DNA of 64,000 bases from Amborella trichopoda (GCF_000471905.2 NW_006494931.1:3780501-3844500), one strand, 5' to 3'; counted from the stretch's first letter, positions 11,554 through 26,300 are shown. Notes: generated by a model not told the origin, from the sequence alone. Numbers and translations are program-made.

Positions 11554-14500
11554 GTTTGTTCTCTATCTGTTGCCCTACATTTGGGTCACTGGATGTTTGT
11601 AAGTGTGTTTTTTTGTGCTCAATTCTATATTCGTTATTTGTATATGCATTTGATACAAACACTCATATGTCATTACATGCCGACTTATACATATATTTGG
11701 GCATTCATATGTGTACATGCACATACACGTACACACATATATTCTACTTGTGATATTATTATGCATATTATAGGTTTACATGTGTGTGTGTGTGTGCATG
11801 TTGTATAATACAACATTTCTATGGTGATTGCCACTTGAATTCCTGTTCAAGTCTTGGCTTGGCTTTTTTGGCTAGGTGCTACTATCCATGTCTCTGGATT
11901 GAAAAGATTCCCACAGTTGCAAAGCTTTTCCAAATAAAAGCGTAGGCAATTCTTTTTCTGGGAATAACAGGCAATAAAGTTGACAAACATGCTCAGAGTG
12001 ATTCCTTGATGAGAACTCCATGGTTCTCAGATTGTAGATCCTCGTCCTTGTTGTGCACTTAGAGTTCTCTATCCTGTTTCCTGTAGGAATCCTTTGTTGA
12101 CTGCTTGAAAATTTGGAATGAGGGAACTGGAGCACTTCAACAAGGAATGGGCAGAGCTTAACTTCCCTGTTCTCCCCATGGTGAGAATTACTAGGAGACA
12201 TAACATCTTTAATATCAGATACATAGGGATGTTCAATAAAGTAACATCCTTGGAAAGATATTTTCTTTTGGTCTTTGGATCCAGTATTAAAAAACTCATT
12301 TCAAGTTTTTGCAACTTGTCTAGGACAAAACAACTCATGGAGACCCCAAGTTTTTTGATGAAAAACTTGAGTTTGGCAAAGTTTTTCTTTATTTACATTT
12401 AATATGTAAAAACTGGGAAAATGCGTGGTGCATACATGGTAGTACATGTTTACTCTTGGTTTTATGTTCAAACCTATTTTTGGCATAGTCCTTTCTTCCA
12501 AAATTTGAATAATGTGGGTGAGTTGACGCTGTTTTGGCTGTGACCTAGTTGAGGATCCCAAGTTTGAGCTTTTAAACTTTGCACCCTTTTTGAGAGAGTA
12601 AGCAAAGATCCACACTTAGTGGACTAGGGAGCAATCCTACTTCAAATCTGCAGAACTTAAACAAAACATACCCAAAAATAGATGAATAGCCTTTGTAGAT
12701 CAGTCATCACAAGTGTAAGAAAGTGAACCCTAGAAATGTGGTGAAATATGTTCTCTTCCAAAAATGAACTTCAAATAAACGCCTTTCCCCAAAATTTATT
12801 TTCTATTTTTCTGTGTCTTCTTCATTCATGAGTAAGAAAATGGTAATGCTGAGGAAACACGGCCTAGAACTGTGGTTAGCTGTCCATTTAGCCAGAGTGG
12901 GATATTGAACCCCTTACTCAGCCAGAGTATCAGCTCTCACATTTGGCTTTTATGGGTCATCATAGTTCAGTTCAGAGCAGTGTGTTTCTTTCATAGCTCG
13001 TCTATCTCCTCAAAAGAGCTTCCAATGAGCAGGAAATCAGAGACCTAGGGTTCATCTTATCACATTTATTGAGTCTCTTTACAGCACGAGGTCTGTTGAA
13101 ATATTGTTGGAAAGTTTTGATCTTATTGATCCTTTGAATCCTTCATTTTTGACAAATTGTACTCATGGTTTGATTGCCTTAAGGATATCCTCTTTGTTGA
13201 TTTGTAGTCTTGGAAAATGCTATTTGCTAGTTCTGTATTTCTGAGTGACCTACCAGAATAATTTAGTTTGACCATACCTACTTGAGATGCTACCTATATA
13301 TCTTGGCTCTCCGAACATCATGTTTGCTTAATCCCCTTTCTCATCTTTTTAGAGAAGTCCCCAAAGTTTAATTCCCTGGAACCCTATCTCATCTTTCTCT
13401 AATGAGGTCCCCAAAGTTTAATTCCCTAGAAATTCTTGCTCCGAATGGTCATCTTAGTAATGTAATTACAGTCATGGGTCTTCAAAACAGTGATATTAGC
13501 TTTATTGCCTTTAAAGATCCACATACAAACATTCCTGCAATATTCCTTGAAGTGAAGGATACCCAAGGTGTGGTTGGAATGGGTTTGACCCAATGTTGTC
13601 AGATTCGCTTTGAAGTCTTCTTCGGTTTGGTGAGAAAAATGAAGCAATTCTGTGTTTCGGTCGATTCGGAGGAAGACTTCAGACTTTGTTTTAATTTAGG
13701 ATAAATAAATTACATATTTATATGTAAAATGTATACAAATAATAGAAAAAATAAAAAATAAAAAATACTTTTATTTGCTGGCCGAAGTAGACTTGAAGCA
13801 AAACCGAAGCGGTCCGAATCTGACCGAAGGAGCCCGAAGCGGTCCAAATCTGACGGAAGCAGCAACTCTAGGCTTCGCTTCTCTTCTCTTCAGTTTATGG
13901 CTAAAATCCAAAGGCTTCAGCTGAAGAGGCCGAAGCGAAGCGAATTTATAACATTGGTTTAACCCCCAGGAGGGAATGAGTGGATGACTACTGAGCCAGA
14001 TCACCTTAATTGTGCTACACAGTTGCTGGAACCTTCTAGGAAAAGTCATGGATGCGCTCCGGAACCTCGATCCCACTATTCCAGCTAGGGATCTTGGATG
14101 GAACACGGATCCCTATATTGTGATCCTCATCCCCAGTGGGTTTGAATTGTCGTTCTCAAGTGTATGATGCAATGTATATGATGTTTTCTCTATTCGACAA
14201 TGATTATTATGCACTGATTCAGGTTTGTGCCCACTGGTATTGTGAACCCACGCATCATTCGCGATCCCTTAAATCTTGCTATTGTGACTCCTTTCTCATT
14301 GAATCGTGTTTCTCTATGACAACGACCCCACTCCCTTGATATAGGATCGTATGGATGCTGATCCTAATCACAAGGAGCTTCCAACAATCCAAGGTTATGT
14401 AGACCCGAGCCAGCTCCTACTCCTGGAAACATACCCGCACCTGCCAAATATGGTGCAGCGTGAATTTGACTTCATATGTTACAAGCATGTAACACCTAAT

Positions 14501-17500
14501 GCATCTTGCTGCCCTGCATAGGATAGGGTGGTTTGATAACTTTATACCGCCTTACATAATATGCCTGTTGGGGTTTGTACTTTACACTTACCTTGCTAAA
14601 GGTGACCCACCATGTGAGGCTTATCCAAACATTCTGACCATCCAAATGCCCATATGTTTTGAGGGATAGCTGGCACATTAGTCTAGTTGTGTCCAAGGAC
14701 CTCCATTATTATGTGTGCTTAGTAAAAGGAACTAACCAAGAACAACCAATGTAGGATACAAGGTGCAAGCCATCTTGTCCTCACCTGACCTCAGAATGAG
14801 TGCAACTTCCAAAAATTACAGAATGAGATCCCTTGAGAGTCATGAATTCATGTTTCTATGGGGAGGATGAAAAGGCTACCCATGAATTCTTCTCTTGAAA
14901 CTTTGCTTGAGGCCTGATAAGGCTACACGTGCTCCAATGCGGTTGCTATGGGTGGGAAGTTCTACCTCAGAGAGTGGTGGCTGGTCGGTTACCAAGGTCT
15001 AGATGCCCTCCTCCAGGTCGTTAGCTCCTCAATGACCACAAATGAAGCTGATCCACATTAATTATGGCAACCGCATGAACTTGTCATGCATACTACTAAT
15101 GTGTACTGTTCATATTACAAAGTGTGGGTCACACATGTGAACATGCAGGCTTACAGGTAATCTAAGTTGTTTATGTCTTCACAGCTGATAGTTTTATGCA
15201 ATGAAGCTGGGCTTCAACTCATCCAAGACACTTTGGATGCACTGGTTTGGAATTTAAAAAAGATCTGGTTCCTGGAAACTCGTAAGTTAGACTAGGGTTC
15301 TGGGAAGATAGGTGATGCTTTGCATTGGACCAGCTCTAATACCAAAGGTTACTCTGATAGAGTTCATGTCAATGAAATTAAGGGCTTAAAAAATCAATCA
15401 AATAAAAAAAAAGAAAAGGAAAATATGAAGGGTTAAATTACTAAAATACACCTTGTGATATACATAAAGAGCGCACGCACACACACACACGGGCATCTGT
15501 ATTTCAGCTTGTATTTACATAAGCATCCTGATGTATGCATTTTATTGAAGATTTCGTATGTAGACACTTGTGCATGCATGCACATGCACATTTTCATGCG
15601 CATTTTATGCATAAGTACATTAACACTTATACCAGAAAGATCTGTATTTTCATATATGTTTAGACTTGGATTTAAGCTGACTGCTTATCGTGTTTCGTGT
15701 GTTCATGTGTGTGTATACACATGAGGGGACAAGTTTTTGTTCATGTGTACTTGTATGTTTGCATATATTTGTCTCCAGAAATATTCTATGTTTAGTGATG
15801 CCTTTTGGCCTCTTCACAAAGTTCATAACTTTCATTTGCTTCTAAAAGAAACCCAATTAACCTTATGTCCTTATCTTCTTCCTGCAGATGATATTTGGTA
15901 AAGGGGAAGTCCTTGTACCTCAGAATGGTCGGTGGAATGTCAAGGTTTGTTGTCATGCCACTCTGATGATTTAGCAGCATGTCTCTTGATTTCTGTATTC
16001 TCTTTCTGAAGTTAATATTATACCTACATCAGCAACTATATGAACCTGTTCGGGTAGAACGTTGGGTGCTCGTGAATTTTTCGGCAAGATGTGACATAAA
16101 CTACCTTGCTCGTCAACTTGTAAATTGTGGCCGAAACAAAGGAGTAGTATGTTCATATTCTTCACTGCTATTAAGAATGGATATTTTGTTTATCTGTTCT
16201 ACATTGAAGTTAGATTCTAGGATTTTGACGATGTTGATGTATTTGCAGAATCTTTCCCCTCCTTGCATAATTGAAGAAGATTCAAATGGGAGGTTTCAGA
16301 ATCCTCTGATTCGAGTTGATCGGATGATCGCGATGATTTTCGCAAGGCTTGGTGACCAATGCAGCGAGATACAGTTTGTCTTTTGTGTGCTACCTGATAG
16401 AAAGAATTCTGATATTTATGGTGGGCTGGCTCAATTTCTTTTTATTCATTTTCATAGTATCTTTGTAATAATGCATGACACATGCTTACTTTTCATGGTT
16501 ACAAGGGCCATGGAAGAAAAAGCTTCTAACAGAACTGGGGGTTCCTACCCAATGCGCTTGTCCTGTGAAGGTTAATGATCCATATCTATATAATATCCTT
16601 CTAAAAGTCAATTCAAAGGTAATCTATCTCTCCACTTCTCAATCCTGATTACTTTACCATTGAGTTTTGCTTACACAATTTCTTTCCTTGCAGCTCGGCG
16701 GTATAAACTCCTTATTAGATGCTGAGAAGGAATGTTATATACCTATAATATCCAGTTCTCCCACAATAATTCTAGGAATGGATGTTTCTCATGGTTCTCC
16801 AGGACAAGCAGATAATCCTTCAATTTCTGCGGTGCCTATTTCTTTTGTTATTCTTTATTTTGTTGCCAAGTTGAGTAACTTGCTTAGCTAATTACTCCAG
16901 TCGGGGTTTTGAATGGGGTTCTAGATCATCTTTAATGCATGGACTTTTTGTTACTTTTGTGCTTAGGTCGTTAGTTCAAGATGTTGGCCTCTAATTTCAA
17001 GGTATAGGGCTTTTGTTAGAACACAGTCCCCCAAGGTGGAGATGATCGATTCCCTATTTCAACCATCAGAGGATGGTAAAGATACAGGCTTTATTAGGTA
17101 ATTCCTCTCCAGCATAAAGCAAATCATTTTTTAGAAGAGTATTTTAAGTATTGATCTTAACTTTGGAGTCTGTCCTAAATAGTGCAAATTGACTCATTCG
17201 TTGAGATATCCAAATATTTTTTGAACTCCAATGCATTAAATAACAAAAACAAATAAAATACGGAAGAAATAAAAGAAACATAACATACTTCATAGCATAC
17301 TCATGCATATATTGCTCTGACACTACCCACCTGCGCACAAGAAAACCAGACTTGTAGAAATGCATCCATATTACAGAATGTCTGCAAATTGTAATTCACT
17401 GGAATCTTGCCTACCTCCATGATGTGTTAGATGAAGCCATCAATCCGCTCAGTGAGTTCTTGAAGAATTGATTGTTTGATGTCTCTAGAAAAATTTTAAG

Positions 17501-20271
17501 TTTTTTTGAACATTTGGTGAGTCTTGTCAAGACTCAGCAAAGAATCAGCCAGTAGTCTTAAAAATACCCATTGTGTTAAAACCGTATATACCGCTAAGAT
17601 TGGGACTTGTTCCGGGATAGGATCAGGAGAGAGGGAAAGGCTAGAAGGTTTTGGGATAACTTCACACCTCGGAAATTTTGGGCTAGGGATCAAATGATTA
17701 GTGTTAAAAATTTCAGCCTCCTGGCTGCCTAGGCAATCTGAGCAGGCCACGGAACTGAAGGTGCCTAGGCAGGCTGCCTTTTGCCCTTGGTGCCGGTCTA
17801 GGTGGGCTTAAGGCAGGCCAAGGTGCCCACCTAGTACCATCCCCTTTGAGGGCATTTTTTGTCCAGTGACAAGTTAGTTGTAGGTTACAGGCCATCATAA
17901 TATCTGTATGAGCTAGAACCAATGCAAAGAAGAGGAAGAGTTATTAGATACTATTATGCATGTGTGTTTTCCATGAGACTGGGAATTATATCAGATTATG
18001 GTTGCAAACCCTAATTTATTCATGTAGTAAACCTTCTCTTCAAAAAGCCGTAATTTATTCATGTGCTGGAGTTATGAAAACGGTCTTGCATAAATGAATT
18101 ATGTTTCAAAAATGTCTTGTATCAAAAATGTATATTGATTTCTTTAGTACAAAAGAATTTCAAGGAAGGTGCATGTTAATTTTTAGCAATGTGTGTGCTG
18201 TAGTTTGTTTGTGAATTTTTCGTAAGTGTTATAAAGCAAGGACTTGAGTTGGGACTCTCTAGGGGTCTTGAGCCTGAGTTAGGCAACTTGACTTTGCCAG
18301 CAAAGTCTAATTCGAGCAAATCTGAGTTGGACACGTTAGTATTCGAACACTGTTCCTAGGATTACAAATTATATACTAAAAAATTTGTGAAAAAATATTG
18401 TTTGTGCATCATCGAGAAAATTTTCATGACATAATATGCTTCTCACTACCATTAAGTTTTCAGGGTATGCATGTGTGGTGTTCACGAAAAGTTATTTCTC
18501 AACACTTGATCCTACTTCATAACATTGATAAAGTGAGACATTGGGCCTATGGCACCTGCGGTTTCTTGCCTTGAAGCTTTCAATGTTACCTTCCTCATGG
18601 ACTTAAAGCGATCATTACTTTTTATTTCATAATTAGACTTCAAGTCCTATAGTAGGTTGAATGGGGATTGTAACTTATTTTGAAATGCTTCTGGCATTGC
18701 AATGCAGGGGGGCATTATTTGAGTTCTTTGAGAGTACCAAGAAACGAAAACCTGAGCAGATGATAATCTTTCGGTATGTGTTTACTTTTTCATTATTGGA
18801 AATTAGTCCTTGGTTAATTGTAGCTTTTGTGTTGTTTGTTGGTTTTCTTTATTATAGTAACAATATTCAATTTATCCATTTGTTTAGCCTTTCTTTGTTT
18901 TATTCTATTGGATGTAAATATAATACACATTTGATGCAATTAAAAGTTCTTTATCAGCATAATATGTAGCTATGTCCAAAGGCTCCCCAGGCACATGGGC
19001 AGCCTCACTGTGGGATGGTGACCTTGGGCAGCTGACTAGTTTGCTGGGACACCGCCTGGGCGGGCGCCTAACGCCTTTTTGGTGAGGCTGAAAATTGCCC
19101 TGGCCAAAAGGGCAAAAAAAGCCATTTTCTCCCCTTGAAAAGGGGGATGTAGTATTTGGGGGGCAATAGGTATTTTGGTCCACAAAACCGTAGACAACTT
19201 CAATTGTGCCCTATAAACAATTTTTTTAGCTCAATTGTTTTTTTAAAGCATTGAGTTCGAAGTTTGTGAAATACAAAGGCATTCAATCGGAACTTTTTGG
19301 GGATTAAAGAGGTTGCAAACTAGAGCTTTTGGCAACTGAAAGTGGCTGATTCAAGCCTACTTCAATTAGTTTTCGAGTGCTTAGTAAATTTAAAGAATGT
19401 GTTATGTTTTCTTATCATTTTCATATGTCTAATTTTGGAGTTTGGTTTTATATTTATTTTTAGGTTTTCATATTTCAGCTTTGTTTGTAATTTTTATGCT
19501 ATTGGATGCAAATTTATGCAATGTTTTGAGACTTTGGAACTTTGGAATGTTATGAGCTTTAACTTTTGGACTTTTAAAATATGTTTGAAATATGATGTAA
19601 ATTTATATTATGTGACTTTTTATTTTGGCGTATATGGTTAGTAGATCTAAAATTTTGGGCAATTTCAAATTGTTAGTTTTTCAGACATGTTAATTTTAGT
19701 TAATAGATAAATACGTTTGAAGTTTGAAACCAACCTCCCCATCCCCTCTCTTCACCCCCACTCCAAAAAAAGAAAAGAAAAAAGAAAGCAGTCTTCTTGA
19801 ACATTGGTATGTATATAAAATGACAAACTCCTAGAGCATGTATATAGGTTACATATAGATAGGGGCGTGTAATTCCAAGATCGCTTTAGTTGGCCCCTTC
19901 TTTATTCCATTACTACTTTGGTCATGATAAAGGGTTGATATTTGCACTAAAAGACAAAAGGCATACGAGAATAGCATATTTGAAATATTCTTTAAATGAC
20001 AAGGGCCTTTATATAATAAAGTACCTCAAGGTTCACTCCATAATTACCTTGTCTTTTAGTAAAAATATCAACAATTTTCTAATGACAAAAATGGCCTCAC
20101 TAATTTTATGAACATTGAATAATTGAAGGGGCAATTATAGTAATTTTAACAATTCACACCCGTTTTATGTGATTTATAGGATTTTATATGGTGGGACTAT
20201 ATATATATATAGGTAGGATATATATATAATTANAGTATTTATAGTAGAATATATATANATATAAGTATATA

Positions 20272-20305
<34 letters not shown>

Positions 20306-20330
20306 NNNNNNNNNNNNNNNNNNNNGTAGT

Positions 20331-20387
<57 letters not shown>

Positions 20388-23300
20388 TTAAATTGGTTTT
20401 CGTAGTGTAAAGACCAGTTATCCGGAAGAGTTATTAAAGACCAATTTATAGACTTAGGTATAACAGTATTTGATTTTTCCATATTGGTTTCGAAAAACAC
20501 TCTCTTGGTGTCCATCTGGAGTGCATTCGGACACAGAGTTTTCATCACTTTATAGCATATTCTATATACTAAAGCAATATTCTGGGATCCTGGATTCATA
20601 TCAAATCCCTGAGTTTTTATATTTAGTGTAAGAACCTGTAAGAGGTTTGGATCAGTCAAAGAAACCGAAAATTTTGGGAAACAGTTAAAATATATAGGTC
20701 CATTGCACAGGCTAGATTTTACTATTCCTAAAAGAGAGTTAGAAAATTTATTATGACGCTCATCTCTTAAGCATAATAGGACATAGTTATTTAAACCTAA
20801 TTGAGTTAGAGGTTTTATTGCAATTTGGATAAGTCCTATATGTAAATATTTATATTCCTTACTTTTATGGTCTTGTATCATTTTATTAGAAAGCAGTTGC
20901 AAGCTATCTTGTTCATTAGTAATGGATATGCTTTGTTCTACAGTTTTAATAGGGAAACTTGATTTAAATTCAAAAGTTCCTTTTTTACGAACATTAGACG
21001 TAGGAACCTTAGGAATATTCCAATTTTGTATTTGTTTTTCTATGTTTTCTATAATTATTTCTTCTTTACCACAAACTGAACAAAGATAAACTTCTATAAG
21101 GCCTATAATAGATGGGCTAACTAGAACAAACAGCCATATACAACAACCAGTGTATAAGATATATGAACCTAGCTCTCCAGATAAAGAACCCACACCTTCT
21201 GATTTAGACTTTAATATCCTTACTCTTCAAAAAGAAGAAAAATTCAAAATATATAAAGAAGGAATCAAGAACGACTTCTTGTCTGAAGAAAATAAAGAGA
21301 TACGAGATTGGTATCTGGTTGAATTTCCCCAAGAATTGTTGGATGCATTCCATAAAAAATTCAATAAATCCATAAAGAAAGCTAATCATAATTTAAAGTT
21401 CTTTGACTGCTTAAGATATACCCTAAAAGAAAAGGAAATACCAATTCCAAATTGTGGCCTTGATACTCTAGAAACCCAATATCAAACCTTCCATACAACA
21501 AAAGGAGAAGAAGTACATAGTATTCACCCTCTTGAATAAAGGCTTCAACTTAAAGGAGCATTAGAAGATAAACTAGAAACTAAAGCTTCTCCCTATAAAG
21601 TTATTCCAAAAGAGACAGAACATCATACTCATAAAATAGATGCCACACCTCATATTATTGAACAAAATAATTATACTAATCTTTGCCTTCAGACTATTGG
21701 AAAGCAAACAACGAGAATAGAAAATATTATTGCTAAACCTCAAAATAAAACAATCGACATCAACGAAAAAAAGCTCTTTTGTTCAAACCTCCTCCAGTGC
21801 TCAATAAAGAACAGTTTAGCCTTAAAGGAATAGAGAAGAAAGACAATAATAAAGAATTGATTGATGAATTAGTAAAGAAACTGGCAAAACTGAGCTTGAA
21901 AGGGAAAGGGGTAGCTACTGATCAAGGAGCCATGGTGCTTCAAGAAGAATCTTTATCTAATAATGAAATCCAGCAAATAGAACAGGCTTTTAAAGAAGAA
22001 AGCCTTGAAGTGAATAGAATAGACTATGGAAGAAAAGTAAGACCAACTTCTCTGACCAGAATGTATTATCCTAGGCCTACTCCTGTAGATCTCCAGTTTG
22101 AAGAGATTTGATTATCAGCTCTGTATCTTACTCAGGGAGATCCATTGTAAATTGGAATATTGATGGATTGTCAGAAAACCAAATACTTGATCTAATGAAG
22201 CATATGACTATGTATGCAATTGCGTGTAAAATAAGTGGAAATCATGATCAAGAAATAGCGAAGGCCATTATTTGTGGGTTTACTGGGTGGCTAAGGGGAT
22301 GGTGGGATTTCCATATGGAAGAAAATGCAAACAACGAAATACTAACTGCGACAAAGCAGTGGGTATCCAAAAATGAATATGGCGAAGATATAGTAAATAA
22401 TGAAAGTGATGCAGTTAATACTCTAATATATACTATTACTTTTGTGGGAAGTGCTGCATTACTTGATGCTAGATCAGAAGACCTACTTTCTAATCTTAGT
22501 TGCCTGTCACTATCCCACTATAACTGGTATAAAGATGTATTCTTCTCTAGACTCCTTTCCAGAGAAGATAGTAAATCAGACCATTGGAAGGAAAAATTTA
22601 TAGCTGGGTTAGCCCATCTTTTTGTCGAGAAGGTCAAAAGTCGATTGAAAAATAAGCATGGAGGATTAATACCCTATTCTTTATATATACTAGGTGAACT
22701 CTCGGCTGAAATTTGTGCAGAAGGCCTTGTTCTTTGTATAGATCTTAAACTAAAAAGGCTGCTAGAGAAACAAAGACTGCCTGGAAGAAAAGAATTAGGA
22801 GATTTTTGTGAACAGTTTGGATTTAACACAATGCCTTCTTCCAAAGACTCTGATAAAAGAAAATATAAAAGTAGAAAATATAGCAGTAAACTAGGAACCA
22901 ATAAAACTTCGAGCGAAGACAAGTTTTCTAAGAAATTTTCTCCAAAAAATAATAATTTTAAAAGGATTAGGGGAAAAAGAAGGATACCAGTTTGTTATAA
23001 TTGCTGAAAAATAGGCCATTATAAGAATAAATGCATAATAAAGAAAAAAATAGTTGCCCTACAATTAGATGATAATATTAGAGATCAATTGTTTAATATA
23101 TTACAAATAAGTAAGGAGTCTTCTGGTAGTTCTTCTAGTTTTGAACTAGAAATGTTGATGGGAGAAATAGAAAACGAAGATTTGATTTTCAGTAGCTCCG
23201 ACTCAGATCATGATAATACGGATACCATTTGTTTTTGCAATACTCTTACTAAAGAAGATAATCTAATCCTAGATATAATAGACAAAATAACTGATTCTGA

Positions 23301-26300
23301 GACTAAGTGAGAAGCTCGAGTCCAATATATAAACATAGCCAAAATAATTAGAAAGCCCTCTCCTCCTTTAATTCGCACACAAGAGGACTATAGTTTTGCA
23401 AAAATTCTTAGGAGAGTTGATGACAAAAATAATAATAATCATAAGGCGCCTACAGTCTCTGAATTAAGACATGAATTCAATGGGTTCGCGATGAACTAAT
23501 AAACCAAAAAAATAGTGAGTTGGCCTCCAACCCTGAAGAATGTCTTGGCAATTCAAACGATGAAATAGAATTTAATACTATCATAAATAATTATAAAAAG
23601 CCTCTGCCCTCGGAAGTAGAAGAATTTCTTCATAAGGTAGTAAAAGATGAACCTGAGTCTTCTAATATGGTACAAGATTGTAATTATGTCAGTCTTCTTG
23701 ACAAAGTAATTACCCAAAAATGGTTCACTATGATAAAGATAATTGTTCATAAAGAATATAGTTTCTACACCCTTGCTTTAATAGACTCAGGAGCAGACTT
23801 GAATTGTATAAATGAAGGACTAGTTCTTACTAAATACTTTAGTAAGACTACTCAAGGCTTAAATACAGCAGATGGTAGCAAGATGATTATAAATTATAAA
23901 CTTCCAAATGCTGCAGTATGTAATAATGGAAATTGCATTGAGTTCCCCTCTATTATGGTAAAAGGATTAAGCAATCTGTAATCCTGGGAACACCATTTTT
24001 AAACAAGCTATACCCAATAAAAATTGATTGTACAGGAATTGAAGCCAATATAGAAGGACATAAGGTGAAATTTGAATTTCTTGAGAAACCTAAGACTCGA
24101 GAAATTAACAATATCAAAGAAATAATTTTTAATAAACAAATTACTATTTTAACTTGCATTGTAAGGTAAACGGAAAAACTTACATGTGACACTTGCAATA
24201 GCTAGAAAATAATTTGCACTCGTCTGGACAATAGTTGGGTAGTGAGTCCCAATTACAATTACACATATATCACACTCAAAATCGCTCTTTAAAAATGTAA
24301 CCTGGTTGGCTAGATACACCACCAGATATACAGTAGAAAGTAACAGTAGAGAGAGAGCAGAGTAACAGTAAATAGGTTGCAGAGACGAAGAGGTTACAGA
24401 GAAGTAGTTGAAGGAAAATGGTTGCAGAGATGAAGAGGCTACAGAGAAGTAGTTGCAGAGAAATGGTTGCAGAGATGAAGAGGCTACAGAGAAGTAGTTG
24501 CAGGGATGGAGAGAGAGGGTATTAGTAGTAGTGGAGCTATAAAGTTAGAGAGATAGGGTTGCAGATAGGTAAGTGGAGACTTAGGGTGAAAACTCGTGGT
24601 GCTATCAAATGAGCCTCCTCTTCTCTTTTATAGCCAGTGGATATGAAAGAAAGATTTCAAGTCCGCTACAACGTCTGAGGATGTCGGTCGTGCTGGATAG
24701 GTCCCATGGATGTTGGTGAAAAGACCGAACGGTGTGAATAGTACAAGGTGATCAGACCAAAAGGTGAATAGTAAAAAGGTGATGAGACAAAAAGGTGAAT
24801 AGTGAAAAAGTGACTATTCTGTCGGTAGGGATTATTTTGTCGGCAGGAACTATTTTGTCGGTAGGAACTATTTGGCAGGACTCATGTGCTTGTGAAATGC
24901 AGTCGCCCCGTCCTGAATAGTATTTCAATTGTTCATCCTCTATGGGATAGTCCGAACTATATGTCTTCATTTTCTTCTGCGTAGTCTTCTTCATTTTGTG
25001 TGGATGTAGACATTGCTTCTTATTCTTCATCGAACATTTGCAACAATTTTCTTTTGAGTTCTTCTTTCGTAGCAGTAGGATTTTGTTGCCTTATTTTATT
25101 AATATGGGTGGTCATATTAACTTCTTCTTTTGGAGGTGCAAGTGGTACTTTTCAGTTTTATATTTTCGGGATTAATAGTCTTATTTTCATATACATCCCT
25201 CCATTTTACGTATATTTGTCTTCCGAGTTCTGGGATGTATTCCCAATTATTAGTATAGTCTTCTGTTACTTGATAGGACAATTTCATAATCCATGTCACT
25301 TGATATAAAGCCATGAAATACATATGAAGGTCTATTCTGGTATCATTATTATTATATTCCATGAATTTCCGTTAAGAAGCTTGGATATTAGGTGGTAATA
25401 TTTCTGTCCTCGAGCCCCATAATCGGAACCAATTTGTAAACCAGTTTGGGAATTCTCCTACTATTGGTATCTTTATTTGTATGAACCATGTATGGGAGTT
25501 ATTATTATTTTTAAGGGCAAATACTTTACGTCAGGTTTTAATATATTCAAAGTACTGAAAATATTTATTAGTAAATCCTTCTGATTGCATTTTTCTTGGT
25601 TTTGAAGGTTCCATACCCCAGTCTTTATATGAAAGTATTCTTCGTATCTGAAATTTAGAGTAGGCTATCATATTTGTATTTTTTTTGTAGAAATGGACCA
25701 ATGTAATTGATCCTGTTTCCAGGAGGATAGCTTCATAATAGTCTCTGGTCTTATCCCCATCATTTGGATGTATATGGTTATTCATATAAATATTTGCTAT
25801 TTCATATGGATCATTATCTCTATGGATATTTTCTATTACCATAATTGGCATAAAAGAGGTTTCCAGGAACCTACTTTTTTCTTCTATTGTTGTTGTTATT
25901 GGTACTGGTTCAGGCGAGAATGTTATTTCTTGCGCTTATTTTTTAGTTATTTGATTGGGTGTTATTGGTGAGGTTGAAGGTATTGGGGCTCTACTTGGTA
26001 CAGGGACTACTTTCATTTTTCCTTTTCCCTTACTGGTGCTGGTGTTTGCTATCATCCTTTCACCCCTGCAAAAACTCACGGGTTAAAAAATCAGGAAGAT
26101 AATTAGTATTTTCGGTAATGTGTTCAATGTCGAATTCAAATGAAGAGAGTATACCTTGCCATCGAGCAAAAATTTGCTTGGAAACTAAGTTTTTGGCATC
26201 TTTGTGAAGAATATCTCGAGCAGCTTTACAATCCGTGCGGATAAGAAATTTTTGATTGAGCAGATCACTTTGGAATTTAGTGACAATGGACAATAGTCAG

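Noticed and set aside
15979..16575. 198-codon open frame as a single exon
   Set aside because: It spans exons 11, 12 and part of 13 plus two short introns that happen to lack stops. Consensus splice sites and family similarity support splitting.
20174..21193. 339-codon minus-strand frame as one complete movement protein
   Set aside because: Its start lies in antisense coat-segment sequence and its end in a TA microsatellite with a gap. Only the middle is movement-protein-like.
24136..24640. Interpretation of the loop region as a solo LTR of a retrotransposon
   Set aside because: No TG...CA ends or target duplication were found. It lies exactly between the viral C-terminal region and the leader joint, so a viral intergenic region fits better.
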